From contig NC_085866.1 of the NCBI RefSeq assembly GCF_034702125.1, positions 18,179,315 through 18,243,314 of the forward strand: a DNA stretch of 64,000 nucleotides, given 5' to 3'. The DNA comes from Engraulis encrasicolus. Lineage: Eukaryota > Chordata > Actinopteri > Clupeiformes > Engraulidae. This document shows, piece after piece, positions 25,151 through 59,294 of the stretch (position 1 is the first letter of the stretch; each line of letters starts with the position of its first letter). The notes beneath the pieces are model-generated. The model did not search any database. It was given only the letters and a program-made list of their open reading frames with translations, and was not told where the DNA came from. Made by a program: the position numbers and the translations under genes.

Positions 25151-25253
25151 ATTGTTTGCCTACTGTCCCGTGTGTTTGTCTGAGTAACAAGGTGTTTGTT
25201 CCATATGTTTGGGAAAGCGGCAGCATGAAATTGTGGCACAGACAGGCGGGAGG

Positions 25254-25371
<118 letters not shown>

Positions 25372-26032
25372 CCCCCGTTTACTTCTCTGTGTGCTTCTCT
25401 GTTTGCTTCTCTGTGTGGTGTGAAGTCATTACAGTTTTAATTCAGACTCTTAAACCTCTCCCTCTGTGGGAAATTTCAAGTTATTACAGGCAAAGGAAAT
25501 GGTACGCATGTGATTGACATAACATGAGTCACCAACTGGAAAATGTATGTCCAAATTGTAAAGACAAATCCAGAATGCAAACTAATATTATATTGGGCTA
25601 TATTTTGACACATAAGGGGAAAACCTCTACTATACACATCCAAACATTCACATACCGACACACACACCCAGGTCACACTTGTGTCACCTCTGAGTGGCAA
25701 ATTCCGGGCGGGACCATGCCAGTGACCGCTGCAGTCAGCCTATGAGAGAGCAGAGACCAGCTGTCAATCACTGAAGGTGACCACATAAACACTGTCTCCA
25801 CACAGGCAAGGGACCATACACATCCCAGTGGAGACCCTGCTTACCTCTGCCTGGCATGCTCCACTCTCACTGAGGACTTCAAGCCAGGATCCGGTCCACA
25901 CAGACACTGGAGTTTTGGACTGCTAGACGGTTGTGCCAAACCAAGGAGTTGGATTTCCCTTCTGTTCTTTTTTGTTTCTTTTGTCTCTTCTTTTCCTTTC
26001 TTTTCTTTTCTTTTCTTAAATGTTCTGATTGC

Positions 26033-26053
26033 ATGGGAAACACAAGGCTTTAA
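26033..26053 (+). promoter_or_regulatory. Short upstream ORF before emilin3 start
   Basis: An ATG with six codons ends in TAA six bases before the main ATG. If this stretch is in the mature 5' leader it could dampen translation. The transcript start is not known. Confidence 0.3.
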
Positions 26054-26059
26054 TAGAAG

Positions 26060-26202
26060 ATGCGTCTGACAGCCTTCAATACCCACCTCCTGGTCCTGAC
26101 CGCTGTGCTGGCCTTATCCAGCGCCCTGGGGAGAACACACTATCTCTTCCAATCACAACAAGGACCACAACATCCTGCTGGGAAAGTCATGGGTCATCAT
26201 AA
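26060..26202 (+). CDS. emilin3: emilin3 coding exon 1 (signal peptide)
   Basis: The ATG opens a hydrophobic leader (LLVLTAVLALSSALG) typical of a secreted protein. The exon ends at AA|GTGAGT, leaving two bases. The protein then runs Q/G/H-rich to the EMI domain. The leader is preceded by a long T/C-rich tract (about 25955-26020) and a small upstream ATG at 26033. Whether an additional 5' untranslated exon exists cannot be told. Confidence 0.82.
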
Positions 26203-29200
26203 GTGAGTATTTTATCTAGTAATCTGTTGTGGAAATAATGTGTACGTTGTATTGTCATTTTGATACACGTGTCAATAGGATGTTTCAAGAAAAGTAATAT
26301 AAAAGTTCCTCCATTCATTAACGCCAGGAGTGTCAAACTACGTCTGGTGCAGGGCCCTCACATGTATTTGATATCAAGTGGGTCGAACATATCATATTGC
26401 CATTTAATATCAGTATCATATTATCGGCTATTTATTCTGTTTCAGTAAGTTACATGCTGAATCATTGATAAAAAGGATCAAGGATTACTACCTATGTCAG
26501 GGCTATTCAATTGGAGGCCCCAGGGCCAGATCCGGCCCTTGCATGGCAAAGGTATGGCCCTCCATAAGGTCTGAACAAAATGAAAACGTAGGCGTGCTAT
26601 CTATATATGATATTGCGTTCTGCCCTTTTACTGTGGGGAATTTGATAAACTGGCCCTCTGTGATTTTTAATTGAATACCCCTGACCTATGTATTTAGGAT
26701 CCACAGAGGCCAATTAATTCCAAATCAAATGTATTGCATTCACAAACTGGTTTATTTTTTGACAGTCGAGTAAACATATGTCATTGAACCAAACCTCCAC
26801 CCAAAATTAAAGTGGAAGTTATGGAGAAATGAAACATCCTGCCTGAAATATAAATGTGAAATTTGTCAAATAAATCCTTACACTGCAGTAGCAAAACTGC
26901 AGTATTTCTTACTACAGTCTTATAGCAGCATGCCAACCCAAAGTCAGCCTATTAGTACAGTGTGTTTGACACCCCTGATTAAGTAGGAAGGTCCTGTACA
27001 ACAACTCATGTTTTGTGATGATTTATGCACTTTTAAAAGCAATATCCTCTTTCAAAACAAACATTTGTTTGAAACATTTCAATTTACAACTGACTTTTCC
27101 CCCTTTCTATCATTTCACAGGAGCCATTGTGCTTATGTGGTTGAGAAAAGCGTTTCCTTTACAATGCAAGATGGCGTCGCTCCATATGTCAAGGCAGAAT
27201 ACAACAAATGCTCCTGGGGCCAGAAGTGTCCTGCACTGATGTAAGTTTAAAATCAATGCTGACTTCACACCACATCTAATAAATAGTACAATACAGTGCA
27301 CTTTCATTAAGTCAATGAACAAATTCAATGGAACCTACTATGTATTTGCTGGTAAAAAAAAAAATACCACCAATGTCTCATTAGACACTGAATGGTACTG
27401 AGTTCATATAACACTACAATTCCTTGTCACACCAGTGCCATGCCCATAATGACACTTTATCTGACATTATGCCATTTTCTGTATACAATACAGTGTTTGT
27501 GTCTAACACTGTATCATCCTATTTGCATATTCTAGCCTCAGTGGTTGCTTCTACATGGACAGCACTGCATACATTTACACTAATTTAAACAATGATCTTA
27601 AATATAGACAACTTGTATCTTGATCAACATTATGAAACCATGGTTCTTTTTGTTTGAATCATGCAGGTATCGCCTGTTCTACAAGCCCTTGTTCAAGGTT
27701 GCATACAAGACAGTGACAGAGTTGGAATGGCGCTGTTGTCCTGGATTCTTCGGATTTGGGTGTAAAAGTGGACCCATGCACAAGGGGCCTATGCCAATGC
27801 ACAAGGGTCCGATGCCAATGCATAAAGGGCCCATGCCTCCATTCAAAGGGCCCATGCCTTCATTCAAAGGCCCCATGCCAATGAACAAAGGCCCTATGAT
27901 AGTACATAAAGGTCCTATGCCAATGCATAAGGGGCCTATGCCAATGCACAAGGGCCCCATGCCGCCATTCAAAGGGCCCGTGCCTCCATTCAAAGGCCCC
28001 ATGCCTCCATTCAAAGGTGTGAATCCCCAGCCCACTAACAGAGGACAGCAGTGGGGTCAGAGCCCAATGAATACCAGATCTCAGGACAATTTTGATCAAG
28101 ACGTAGGGTCCTACCCAAACCCCCCTCACTCATCTATCTCAGGTCACCAGGATCCTCTAGCTGCCCCCACTGAGGACGACATTCCTAACCATCACAGTTT
28201 ATCTCCTGAACACCATGACGCTACTCTGGATCACGACCATGACCCCTCACTAGATCACCATGACCCCTCACTCGATCACCACGACCCCTCACTAGATCAC
28301 CATGACCCCTCACTCGATCACCATGACCCCTCACTAGATCACATTGATCCAACACTGGATCACCACGACCCGATGCTGGAGTCCCATAACCCTTCTGCAG
28401 ACCCCGTCAATGCCATTGCAGATCACAACGCTGCTCCTGGAACACACCCAATCACTGTAAATGTTGAGGCAGAAATACTTGCTGAGGAACATCCACCCCC
28501 TGTTGACAGTCATCCAAATTATGGTGAGGAAATGCATTGCAATATTCATGAGAGTATTTTCAAATAATTCCTTTCCAATAATTGAGAAATGTGTGGTACT
28601 GTACATCGTTTTTAAAGTTATTGGTTACTAATTTCTACCTCATTTTAAATCGTGACTTGTGTGTTCTTGTTAACTGATAGATCAAGATCTTGACGGATTG
28701 ACTGCTGAGAGGCTGGACAGGATGGAAGACGATGTGCAACGTCTGTCTCGTGGCTTGGAGACGCTAAGAGGCACAGTGACTGGCCTGGAAGACAGTCTGC
28801 GGAAGTCTTTACGTGAGGACGCCAACAGGATGCTCTCCGCTCTGCTCTCTGCGGGCCCTGCTGCTGGCCCACAACCCGCCCTGCTGTCCAGGGACTCCAG
28901 CGTGGGCTTCGGAGATCTCCCTGGAGTGGCCCCCGACAGGGAGGGTTTAGATGGGATGCAGTATCCAGGGCTGACTGAGCTGGTTGGAAAGATGACGGAG
29001 CTCCGCAGTGAGCTCCAAGCTAAAGCCACTGAGCTAGACGAGATCCGTGCAACAGTGCTGGGCCATGACAGTGCCCTGAAGAAGCTGGCCAATGAGACAC
29101 ACTCCCTCACTGGAAACCCTCTCGCCCCTGAAGCCAAGAAGGCTTTGGAGAAGCTGGTGGATGGCCAGATAAGCGGTGCCCGCACAGCCATCCTGGGAGG

Positions 29201-30647
29201 CTTTGACAGACGTGTGGAGACTGCAGAGAACCGGTGCGAAGAGAAAGCCGGAGAGGTGCGTCGGCAGTGCCAGAAGGATCAGCTGGATCAGGAGAGCCAG
29301 CTTGAGGAGGCTCTAGATGACAGCATAGATGATCTGAGGAAGGAGCTGGCTGACCTCCACGCTCAACTGCAAAAGCTGTCTTCACCAGAGGACGGCTGCT
29401 GTCACGCAATGTCTGGTTTGACTGAGCGGGTGGTTATGCTGGAGCAGTCTATGGATGGTCTTAACCAGTCTCAGGGGTACCTCAAGGCCGAACTAGGAGG
29501 GCACAAAGATCATGTGGAAGGCATGCTGGAAGGCCGTCTGGGGTATGTAGAGTCTAAACTAGATATTACTGTGACCAGCCCACACGGAGGGTCACGAGGA
29601 GTTCCTTCCACCAGTCTGGAGTCCAGACTAGAGGAGAAGCTGAAAGCCTTGGAGGAACGTCTCCTCACAGCAGTGGAGGAGCTGGGCAATGCCACAGTCC
29701 CTGCTCTTCTGGAAGGGAAAGTGGTGCCAACCCTGGAAACAGAGGTGGAGTCACTGCGGAAGAGGGTGGCAGTGGATGTAGACCGGGTGCAGAGGCATCT
29801 CACCAGCCTGGAGCTGATGTGCTCCTCATCATGTGCGCCCGCACTAGAAGGAACCACTAATGTGCAAGCAAATAATAATGAACACACCACTTCTGCAGAC
29901 AACCACAGTAAGGTCTTGGATCAGCAAGCTGAAAGGATGAACCGTCTCAACGCAACAATGACACTTCTCCTGCAGAAAATGGCAGAGATGGAGATGTCGG
30001 CAGCTGGAGGTCTTGAGGGAGAGGTGACCCTGCTCAAGGTGAACGTGCGCTCTGTGAACCGCACCCTGCTCGGCCTGAGGAACTCCTTGGGCACAGTAGT
30101 GCAGGAGGTGACCCGGGCCAACTCCACCTGGCAGGATCGCGAGGAGAGGCTGGCGCAGCAGGTGAAGGGCGTGGTGCAGCTGGTGGGCAAGCAGGCCTCC
30201 ATGCTGAGCAGTGGAGAAAGGAGGCTGAGCCGCCTCAAGGGCGAGCTGCAGGAGATGAGGCGCCGGCTGGCTGGGGAGCTCCAGGGTTGTCGCTCGGCCG
30301 CTCTGGGGGTCCAGAAGGAGGTGACCGAGGTCGGGGGCAGGGTGGCTCGCGTCGAAGGACAGTGTGGCGGTCTGTCGCACCTTGCCGAGGACCTGGAGAG
30401 AATTCGCAGTGAGCTGGAGGGCCACTCGGATGGCCAACTAGTGCAGTTTAATAACACGCTAGCCAGCCACTCATCACAGCTGTCTGAGCTGAGAGATGAA
30501 CTGAGGAACTGCACTGGGGCGGCCACGGCAGTGGGCAAGGCGTTGGGAGACTTTCACATTGCACCCAACCACGTGACACCTGAGGTAGCAGCTGAACCTA
30601 GAGGAGACCAATTTGCTGCACCAGTTCAACCAAAAACACCACATTAG
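26060..30647 (+). CDS. emilin3: EMILIN-3-like secreted matrix glycoprotein, complete in four coding exons
   Basis: Exons 26060-26202, 27121-27240, 27667-28523 and 28681-30647 join in frame (143+120+857+1967 = 3087 nt, 1028 aa). The order is: signal peptide (residues 1 to about 24, LLVLTAVLALSSALG core); EMI domain (about 49-120, HCAYVV start, CSWGQKC, and the WRCCPGF end); a heptapeptide KGP repeat (about 124-205); a DHHDPSL repeat (about 274-326); then a long coiled-coil part with cysteines. No C1q domain follows, which distinguishes EMILIN-3 from EMILIN-1, EMILIN-2 and the multimerins. EMILINs are oligomeric extracellular glycoproteins of elastic-fibre and sheath matrices; fish emilin3 is known from notochord. 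At 1028 aa it is longer than human EMILIN3 (about 766), largely because of exon 3. Teleosts have two copies (a, b); I cannot say which this is. Confidence 0.88.
26324..26976. mobile_element. hAT-type MITE in emilin3 intron 1, itself interrupted
   Basis: Ends CAGGAGTGTCAAAC and GTTTGACACCCCTG are inverted repeats. The flanking octamers agree at the first five bases (ATTAA). A second element (26498-26683) lies within it. Confidence 0.7.
26498..26683. mobile_element. hAT-type MITE nested in another
   Basis: Ends CAGGGCTATTCAATTG and AATTGAATACCCCTG are inverted repeats, with an exact 8-bp duplication ACCTATGT (26490-26497, 26684-26691). Confidence 0.85.
27121..27240 (+). CDS. emilin3: emilin3 coding exon 2 (first half of EMI domain)
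   Basis: Acceptor TTTCACAG at 27113-27120 and donor AT|GTAAGT at 27241. The 120-nt exon encodes SHCAYVVEK to CSWGQKCPAL. This is the N-terminal half of the EMI domain, with its conserved first cysteine and the C-x(n)-C pair. It enters and leaves in the same phase. Confidence 0.88.
27667..28523 (+). CDS. emilin3: emilin3 coding exon 3 (end of EMI domain, two repeat tracts)
   Basis: Acceptor CATGCAG at 27660-27666. The exon starts YRLFYKP and completes the EMI domain (VTELEWRCCPGF, C at about residue 120). Next come twelve KGP-bearing heptads and about seven DHHDPSL-type heptads, with a spacer rich in P, N and H. The donor chosen is TATG|GTGAGG at 28524; read-through would hit a stop at 28565-28567, giving a truncated form if the intron were retained. 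The donor leaves one base, which fits exon 4. Confidence 0.83.
28681..30647 (+). CDS. emilin3: emilin3 coding exon 4 (coiled-coil region and C-terminus)
   Basis: Acceptor AACTGATAG at 28672-28680. The 1967-nt exon opens with DQDLDGLTAERLDRMEDDVQ and continues as L/E/K/R-rich heptads for over 600 residues. There are scattered N-glycosylation sequons (for example NAT, NST and NCT) and cysteines (EDGCCH, CSSSC, QGC). It ends APVQPKTPH and TAG with no globular C1q domain. GC content and codon use differ visibly from the AT-rich flanks, as expected for coding sequence. Confidence 0.87.
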
Positions 30648-31060
30648 GTACCAGGCAACAGCGTCAGAAGAATTGGCAAGCCTTAGTAACCATAGGAATA
30701 AGAATAAGAGCCTAAATCAAAATGTGGATGGCAAAGTTAATGCCAACACCAATCAAGATGTTGACTTTGGCTTGAATGTGTAAATGTAAACTGGTATGAG
30801 TGGTAGTATAAATGATGTGTTATGAATGAGGAATGATACACTGTATGACTGTATGAGTTTTAAATAGGGAATCGTGCAGCAGTTTTGATAAGTTGTTAAT
30901 GTTGTTTGCTAATTGTTTTCCATTTTTATACTGTCTATTCAATGTTTATTGTGCTATGTTTCTTACTGTACTCTCCTTACTGTTGATTTTCATCAATATT
31001 GTTTTACTTTGTAATAACATGTTTATAATAAAACACAAAGTGCACTGAGTATAAATATAT
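30648..31060 (+). other. emilin3: emilin3 3' untranslated region (approximate end)
   Basis: Non-coding AT-rich sequence follows the stop codon and runs to a poly(A) signal at 31027-31032. The end point is a guess, about 15-30 bases past the signal. Confidence 0.6.
31027..31032 (+). terminator. Poly(A) signal AATAAA of emilin3
   Basis: A canonical AATAAA lies 380 bases after the emilin3 stop, followed by a T-rich stretch (31057-31067). It is the first such hexamer in a reasonable position. Confidence 0.6.
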
Positions 31061-31627
31061 TTTTTTCACTGTCCCAGTGTCTTAAAGTTAATATTAACAA
31101 TGAAAAGGAACCATCCTTTATTATTATATGCCTGATACTTACATTGACACCCTAAAATAGATAAAACATAAAGAGACCAAAACGGAATAAATCACAACAA
31201 CCTCGATGAACACAAAAATAATTACTGGTCTAATCCATTGGTCCGTGTTCTCGGACCTCCCCTTGTTCACAATAATAAGGGAACAGAGAGCAAGACCAAG
31301 ATATGTTCATTGAGCATGTTATAGTGGCCACAAGTTTGCATAATAAATCCTGTCACACATGCTTTTATTTTGGCCCATCTAGTGCTTTTATAATATGCAA
31401 ATGGAACCAGAAAGGGGCTGATTTGTAAAATGTCTAGTTGCCATGATGGATTGTCTGTCTGGTTCTCTTAAAAATGTATGTGATTTACTTTGTGCCACTT
31501 GTTGAATGAAGCTAACCAAAAGATCTTTAGGCTACTATTTTATTTCCTTAACTATCCGTAGTCTACTTTGCTTGAAAAACATAACAAAAACAAAAATGAA
31601 ACAACCATAAGCACTTGTCCTCTAAAG

Positions 31628-31987
31628 CAGTGGTTCCCAACCTATGGGTCGGGACCCCCTTTATGGGTCGCCAGAGATCCACAGGGGGTCGTGGAGCCCT
31701 CTTGATTTTAAGGGGTTTCGTTTTAAATACATAAAGCCCATGTTGAATAAAAGACAAAGCATTTAACTAATAAATGCATAAACGCAACAAATTGTAAGTG
31801 CTACATTAAACATTAATTCTATATTTGACCAAAGACGAATTGAGGAATAAAATAACTAAAGTAAGTTTTCGCAGGAAACGGAGGGCATCTTGTGACTCCG
31901 TCTCGTGCGGGCGCTCGCGTGGTTGGGTCACCAAAGTTTACAATAGTAAAGACATGGGTCCCTTAAGAAAAAGGTTGGGAACCACTG
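31628..31987. mobile_element. hAT-type MITE, 360 bp
   Basis: Ends CAGTGGTTCCCAACC and GGTTGGGAACCACTG are inverted repeats, with an exact 8-bp duplication CTCTAAAG (31620-31627, 31988-31995). It lies between emilin3 and the opsin. Confidence 0.9.
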
Positions 31988-33196
31988 CTCTAAAGCACAC
32001 TGTAGATGCCGTATTGTAACAGCCCAGCAGAGAGAGCCAGAGGACAGTTGCTAGACTGCAAAAGGGCAGCTGTCTACTCTGTCCTCCTTTGGGCCACATA
32101 TCAAAGCACTTTCCTTACAATGCATTTAGCTGTGAGACATAGGTTTTTATCCGTCTAATGGCGTGTGTTTGCTTTGCAATTTAATCTGTTTTGGAACTTA
32201 AACTTAAACTCAACTCAACTTAAAACGAATGCTTCTAGTAGTCAAGTCCACAGATGTGCCTATTTGGGGCTTTGGTGTTGAAAACAGTGAACTTCACAAA
32301 AATGTGAAATAAATATTGTTTTTCTAATGACACAATGTACGGTAGTAGGGCTCAGTATATGACAGACTCAGATGAAGAAACAGCACAGCCTAATACTAAC
32401 ATGAATAATTGTATGCTTCTTTGTATCTTTACATGCTATTTGGGTGTAGCCTACTTTAACCCAGTAAGACACGGCCCGCCCCTGTTATAAATTAGCTGTT
32501 ACCAGAATGGCAATGATAAAGTCGCAATGTATTACTAAAACCTCTGTGCACTGTCATCGTGGTGTAGTAGTTTTTTCAGTGACTATTACTGTACCGTGTT
32601 CCAATGGCATAGGGGATACAACATTATTAGGCTACATCTTATTTTGTGTAAAAATGAACTCATTCAATTTTTTTTATTCCAATGTAGATGCTCCATCCTT
32701 CTGTTTCCTTCTCAATGCCCCAAAGGGTTCTCTAAGATCCCCTCGCCTGGGGGCTGCGGAGGCACCGTTGAGAAACACCAAACTGGAAGCATTCTAGGTT
32801 GTGAGTAAAAACTAACCGCAATCGTCATGCAGGCAGATCAGGTATGCTGTGAATTCATGAACAGGCTATTATTATGGAATTTCTCAACTTAGTCAACAGT
32901 AGAATATGCACAGTTACGTGCATGGGGGAATCTGCCTCTTCGAGAACCTGGGGTTCAAGATAAAAATTGTTAAAGAGCCACAATGCACAATAGACAATAC
33001 ATACCCTCACAATACACATATTACGCAGGGCTATACACATACCTTCTCTCTTATCGAGCCAATTTTAAGTGAAATAAAATTGGTCCAGTTGACATTGTTG
33101 TAGTATGCTTCAGGTAAATAAAGTCCCATTGTGGGCAGCCCATTTGCTGGGATTGGTATGGCAACTAATGGCAAACCTACCCTGCTGAGACCAAAC

Positions 33197-33198
<2 letters not shown>

Positions 33199-33267
<69 letters not shown>

Positions 33268-33479
33268 GGAGGGAGAGAGAGAGAGAGAGAGAAGGGGAAG
33301 GGAGAGAGAGAGAGAGAGATAGAAGGGGAAGGGAGAGAGAGAGAGAGAGAGGGGGAAGAGAGAGAGAAGGGGAAGAGAGAGAGAGAGAGGGGGAAGAGAG
33401 AGAGAGAGAGGGGGAAGAGAGAGAGAAGGGGAAGAGAGAGAGAAGGGGAAGAGAGAGAGAGAGAGAGAAGAGAGAGAGA

Positions 33480-33519
<40 letters not shown>
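33199..33519 (+). repeat. 320-bp homopurine GA/GGGGAA compound repeat
   Basis: (GA)n, a G11 run, then alternating GA runs and GGGGAA blocks. Only one pyrimidine (33320) was seen in the tract. Confidence 0.92.
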
Positions 33520-33521
<2 letters not shown>

Positions 33522-35927
33522 GAGGACATAACAGGTTCCACTGCTGTTTTCCTGCAAATAGGGCCCACCTCTGACTGCGAAGGAGAAAATGGAACAAACA
33601 CAGCTGTAAATCAGCAGTTCATCCTTTCTTTTCTAAACCAATTCGCGGAGCAAATAAATATTTGGGGAGAAGGTGGGGGAGGAGAAGAGGTAACAAGGAT
33701 GTGTAATTAACATATTATTTCTTATTCAATTTAATTTGAACTTTTATTCTTGGCTGTTGTCGATACAGAATTATAACTCAACCCAAATAACCTCCATCTC
33801 GGTAAAGCTTTTGTACAGTGCCTATGTAATAATGTCATCATGGAGCAATCAGCAACAATAATACTGTAATTACAGAAGAAGTCAAAAGACTTTTTTTTTC
33901 AAATACAGCATAATGGCATGACAGATATACAGTACAAACATTGAGTTCATGTATGGGGGCAGAGCATTGGACTGTAATATGAGGCAGGCAAATTGTGTGA
34001 ACAGGGACACCAGATAAAGTCATGCTTCACAGTATTGCAAAGAGGCAGGCAAACGTAACAGCAAAAGATCATTGATCTCCAGATTGGGTATTTTTAGACA
34101 GATCCCGTCTGCCTACTCAATAAGAAAAGGAGTCTGTAGCGAGCATCATGACAGTCACTTGCTTTTCTTCAAGACAATGTAATGCAAAGAAAATGTGAAA
34201 AGTTCCTTGATGGATTGATCTGAATCAATAATAATTTCGGAAATGACATCAGTGACAGTCTATACATTGTCAAAATAAATACATGGCCCTGAAGATGAGG
34301 TTTCTGGTTCAGTTCATGTGGTAGGACAAAGTTCTACCCATGCACTCTCCCAAAAGGTTGGGTAATTCTCTGTGTGGCCATCTACTGTATCCTATTGTCA
34401 CACCCTTTCACATCCGTTCGGCAAGGCCAGACTATTGTCCAGTCTTGAGTTTGAAGATGCAGATGATTCTTCATGGCAGGATTTTTACGAATTTCATCCA
34501 CTCATTTTTCCCTTTAGTTAATTTGCTTTAATCATCTAACTTTGGTTTAATTTCTCTGTCAGTACAGAGAACATTTAACTGTGCCTAAATCAAAGCTCAT
34601 CCTGAAACCTAACCTGGTAGCACAGACATGTTTTGGCACTTTTAAGGTTTAATGATTGGAGAATCAACCATCTCTGAGAAAACATTAGAAGTTAAGTGTT
34701 TGCTTTTACCATTTTGGTGAGCGTGGAGAGGTCCGGATGGAGAATTGTCTATTCTCCATTCAGTACTTCAGGTGTGATGCAACCTGAAGTTTGTCCACCT
34801 ACTCTATTCCATCTGTTGCATAACAAAGACTTGGAATTCCTCTGAAAAGTTTTTGGAATTTCTCTGTCAGAGTTCTCTGTCTCCAGATGCAATGGTTGAT
34901 GAGAGAGTTACGGGCATTGCACAATAATTCATAATTGATTACCCAGTTTCACCACATACTGTAATGATATTGAATTATATGTCAACAGATACAATATAGT
35001 CACAGACCTGTACAATACTGTAAGTAAAATATTCAGTAGTTCACATAAACAGAACTTTGGTCTCAGAGAAGTCATTGCTATCTCTGTAATCCAGAATCCC
35101 TGTTTTTGCTTAGCGTGGTTTTACCATCTTCTCATACTAATGTCACAGAGAGTCTGGAACTGCCTAACTGAGAACTGTTCAGTTCAGGGAGGGGTGAACT
35201 CTGTTGAAATTTGAAATACATATCCTATGTTATTCAACTGCCAGCATTTGTTCATGACATTGAAAAAAACGATTACCGGTGGTCCCTTCCAGGACTGCAG
35301 TTCTAGACCTTCTGTACGAATGGAATTAATAGTACGAGGAGATGGTATAACCAAATGTTTGCTATGAGACATCTCAGTATTTCATTTAGTATAGAGGTCC
35401 ATGTACTGTACTCGTGAAGATATGATTACACCAGCTAAATTTATTTCCTGAATTGGTAAAATCACTTTGCTGAAAGTTTTGAACTTTCTGCACATTTATA
35501 TCATATATAGTGCCACCTGATTCCATGTTAATGCCAAGATCCCATGTTTTCTATTCTCAAACAGTACTGTACCTTTGTATTTATCTGAAACTTCTTTTAG
35601 GCCACACCTCACTGGCTGCATTTGCCTGGCAACTTTTCCAGGTTGTTGCAACATTTTTTGTTGCTTAACATGACTATTGTTACTTGCAGCAATATCTTTT
35701 TTTAACCGGCTTAAATACACTTGACTCTGACTTACAAAATACACACCGAGAATGACTACCTCTCTAAAGACTGAGGTCCAACCTAGGAAGCAGGATATCT
35801 AGGTGGGTTACGCACCGTCTGATGATTCTCTTCTGACATCCTTCACACATCCATTCATTCATCCATATTTTCACCCATTTCTGTTGTCTACAATCTACAG
35901 TAAGTTGATGCCAATCCCAGTCCGACC

Positions 35928-58351
<22,424 letters not shown>

Positions 58352-58361
58352 CTGTTGAAAA

Positions 58362-58539
<178 letters not shown>

Positions 58540-59005
58540 ATATCAGCTGATCAGGCAGAATCATACTACTCCTGTCCTTGTCATTACTATTGCTTACAGT
58601 AGTTAGCCCACACAATTTCACAGTAGAAGACACAGTCATTTAATGGCACTATGGTGTGTGGTTTCTGTTCATATCTCAGTGTACTGTATGCATTAATGAA
58701 TAGTGTGATTGGTTATACCTCTCTTCAGTCACATGAAACCCCTTCATTAAAGCAGAATTACAGCCAATTTCAACACGCCATTGTATTGAGGTTACCCTTG
58801 ACTTGTCAATACCCAAAGACACAGTATTTTTTGGTAAGCCCTTTACGCGTTCCCAGGCATTTATCCCAAAAGTTATTGCTGTGGTGTCCGCTGTTGTTGC
58901 ATAATTTTTGGGATGATATTTTGAGTAGGCCTATGTTAAGACTTAAAGAAATAGTTTGAACAAACCATGCCCCCATTAGAATGCCAAGGATCTCTGAAAG
59001 GGCTG

Positions 59006-59224
59006 CAGTGTTGCCAGATTGGGCGGGTGCCCGCCCAATTGGGCTACTTGGGACGAGCGTCTGCGAGTAAAAACAGGGAAATTTGGCCATTTGGCGTTTT
59101 TTTCAGCGGTTTTGAGCCCATAGAAGTCCATGTAAATTGTTGAATTTGGGCGGAATTTAGCGCATATTGACGTTTTTTGAGAAGCTTTTGGACGGGATTT
59201 GGTCAGACACATCTGGCAACACTG
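59006..59224. mobile_element. hAT-type MITE, 219 bp
   Basis: Ends CAGTGTTGCCAGAT and ATCTGGCAACACTG are perfect inverted repeats. The flanks AAGGGCTG and AAGGGCAG differ at one of eight bases. Confidence 0.88.
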
Positions 59225-59294
59225 AAGGGCAGAACAAAAAAAATGCTGCACTGTCCGATCCTGACAAGTCAAGGGTAGCGTGTGCAATGCAATG

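Larger units (their letters stand above)
31061..35927. other. Intergenic, between convergent emilin3 and opsin
   Basis: It contains one hAT-type MITE and the homopurine tract; the rest is AT-rich. The opsin 3' untranslated region must lie directly below 35928, but no clear AATAAA on the minus strand was fixed. Confidence 0.6.

Noticed and set aside
28524..28567. emilin3 ending at the stop at 28567
   Set aside because: A good donor at 28524 and an acceptor at 28680 join in phase to a 655-codon coiled-coil exon; the short form would be intron retention.
28682..29902. Long minus-strand frames opposite emilin3 exon 4
   Set aside because: Ser/Ala/Pro-rich shadows of a GC-rich coding exon, without splice context.
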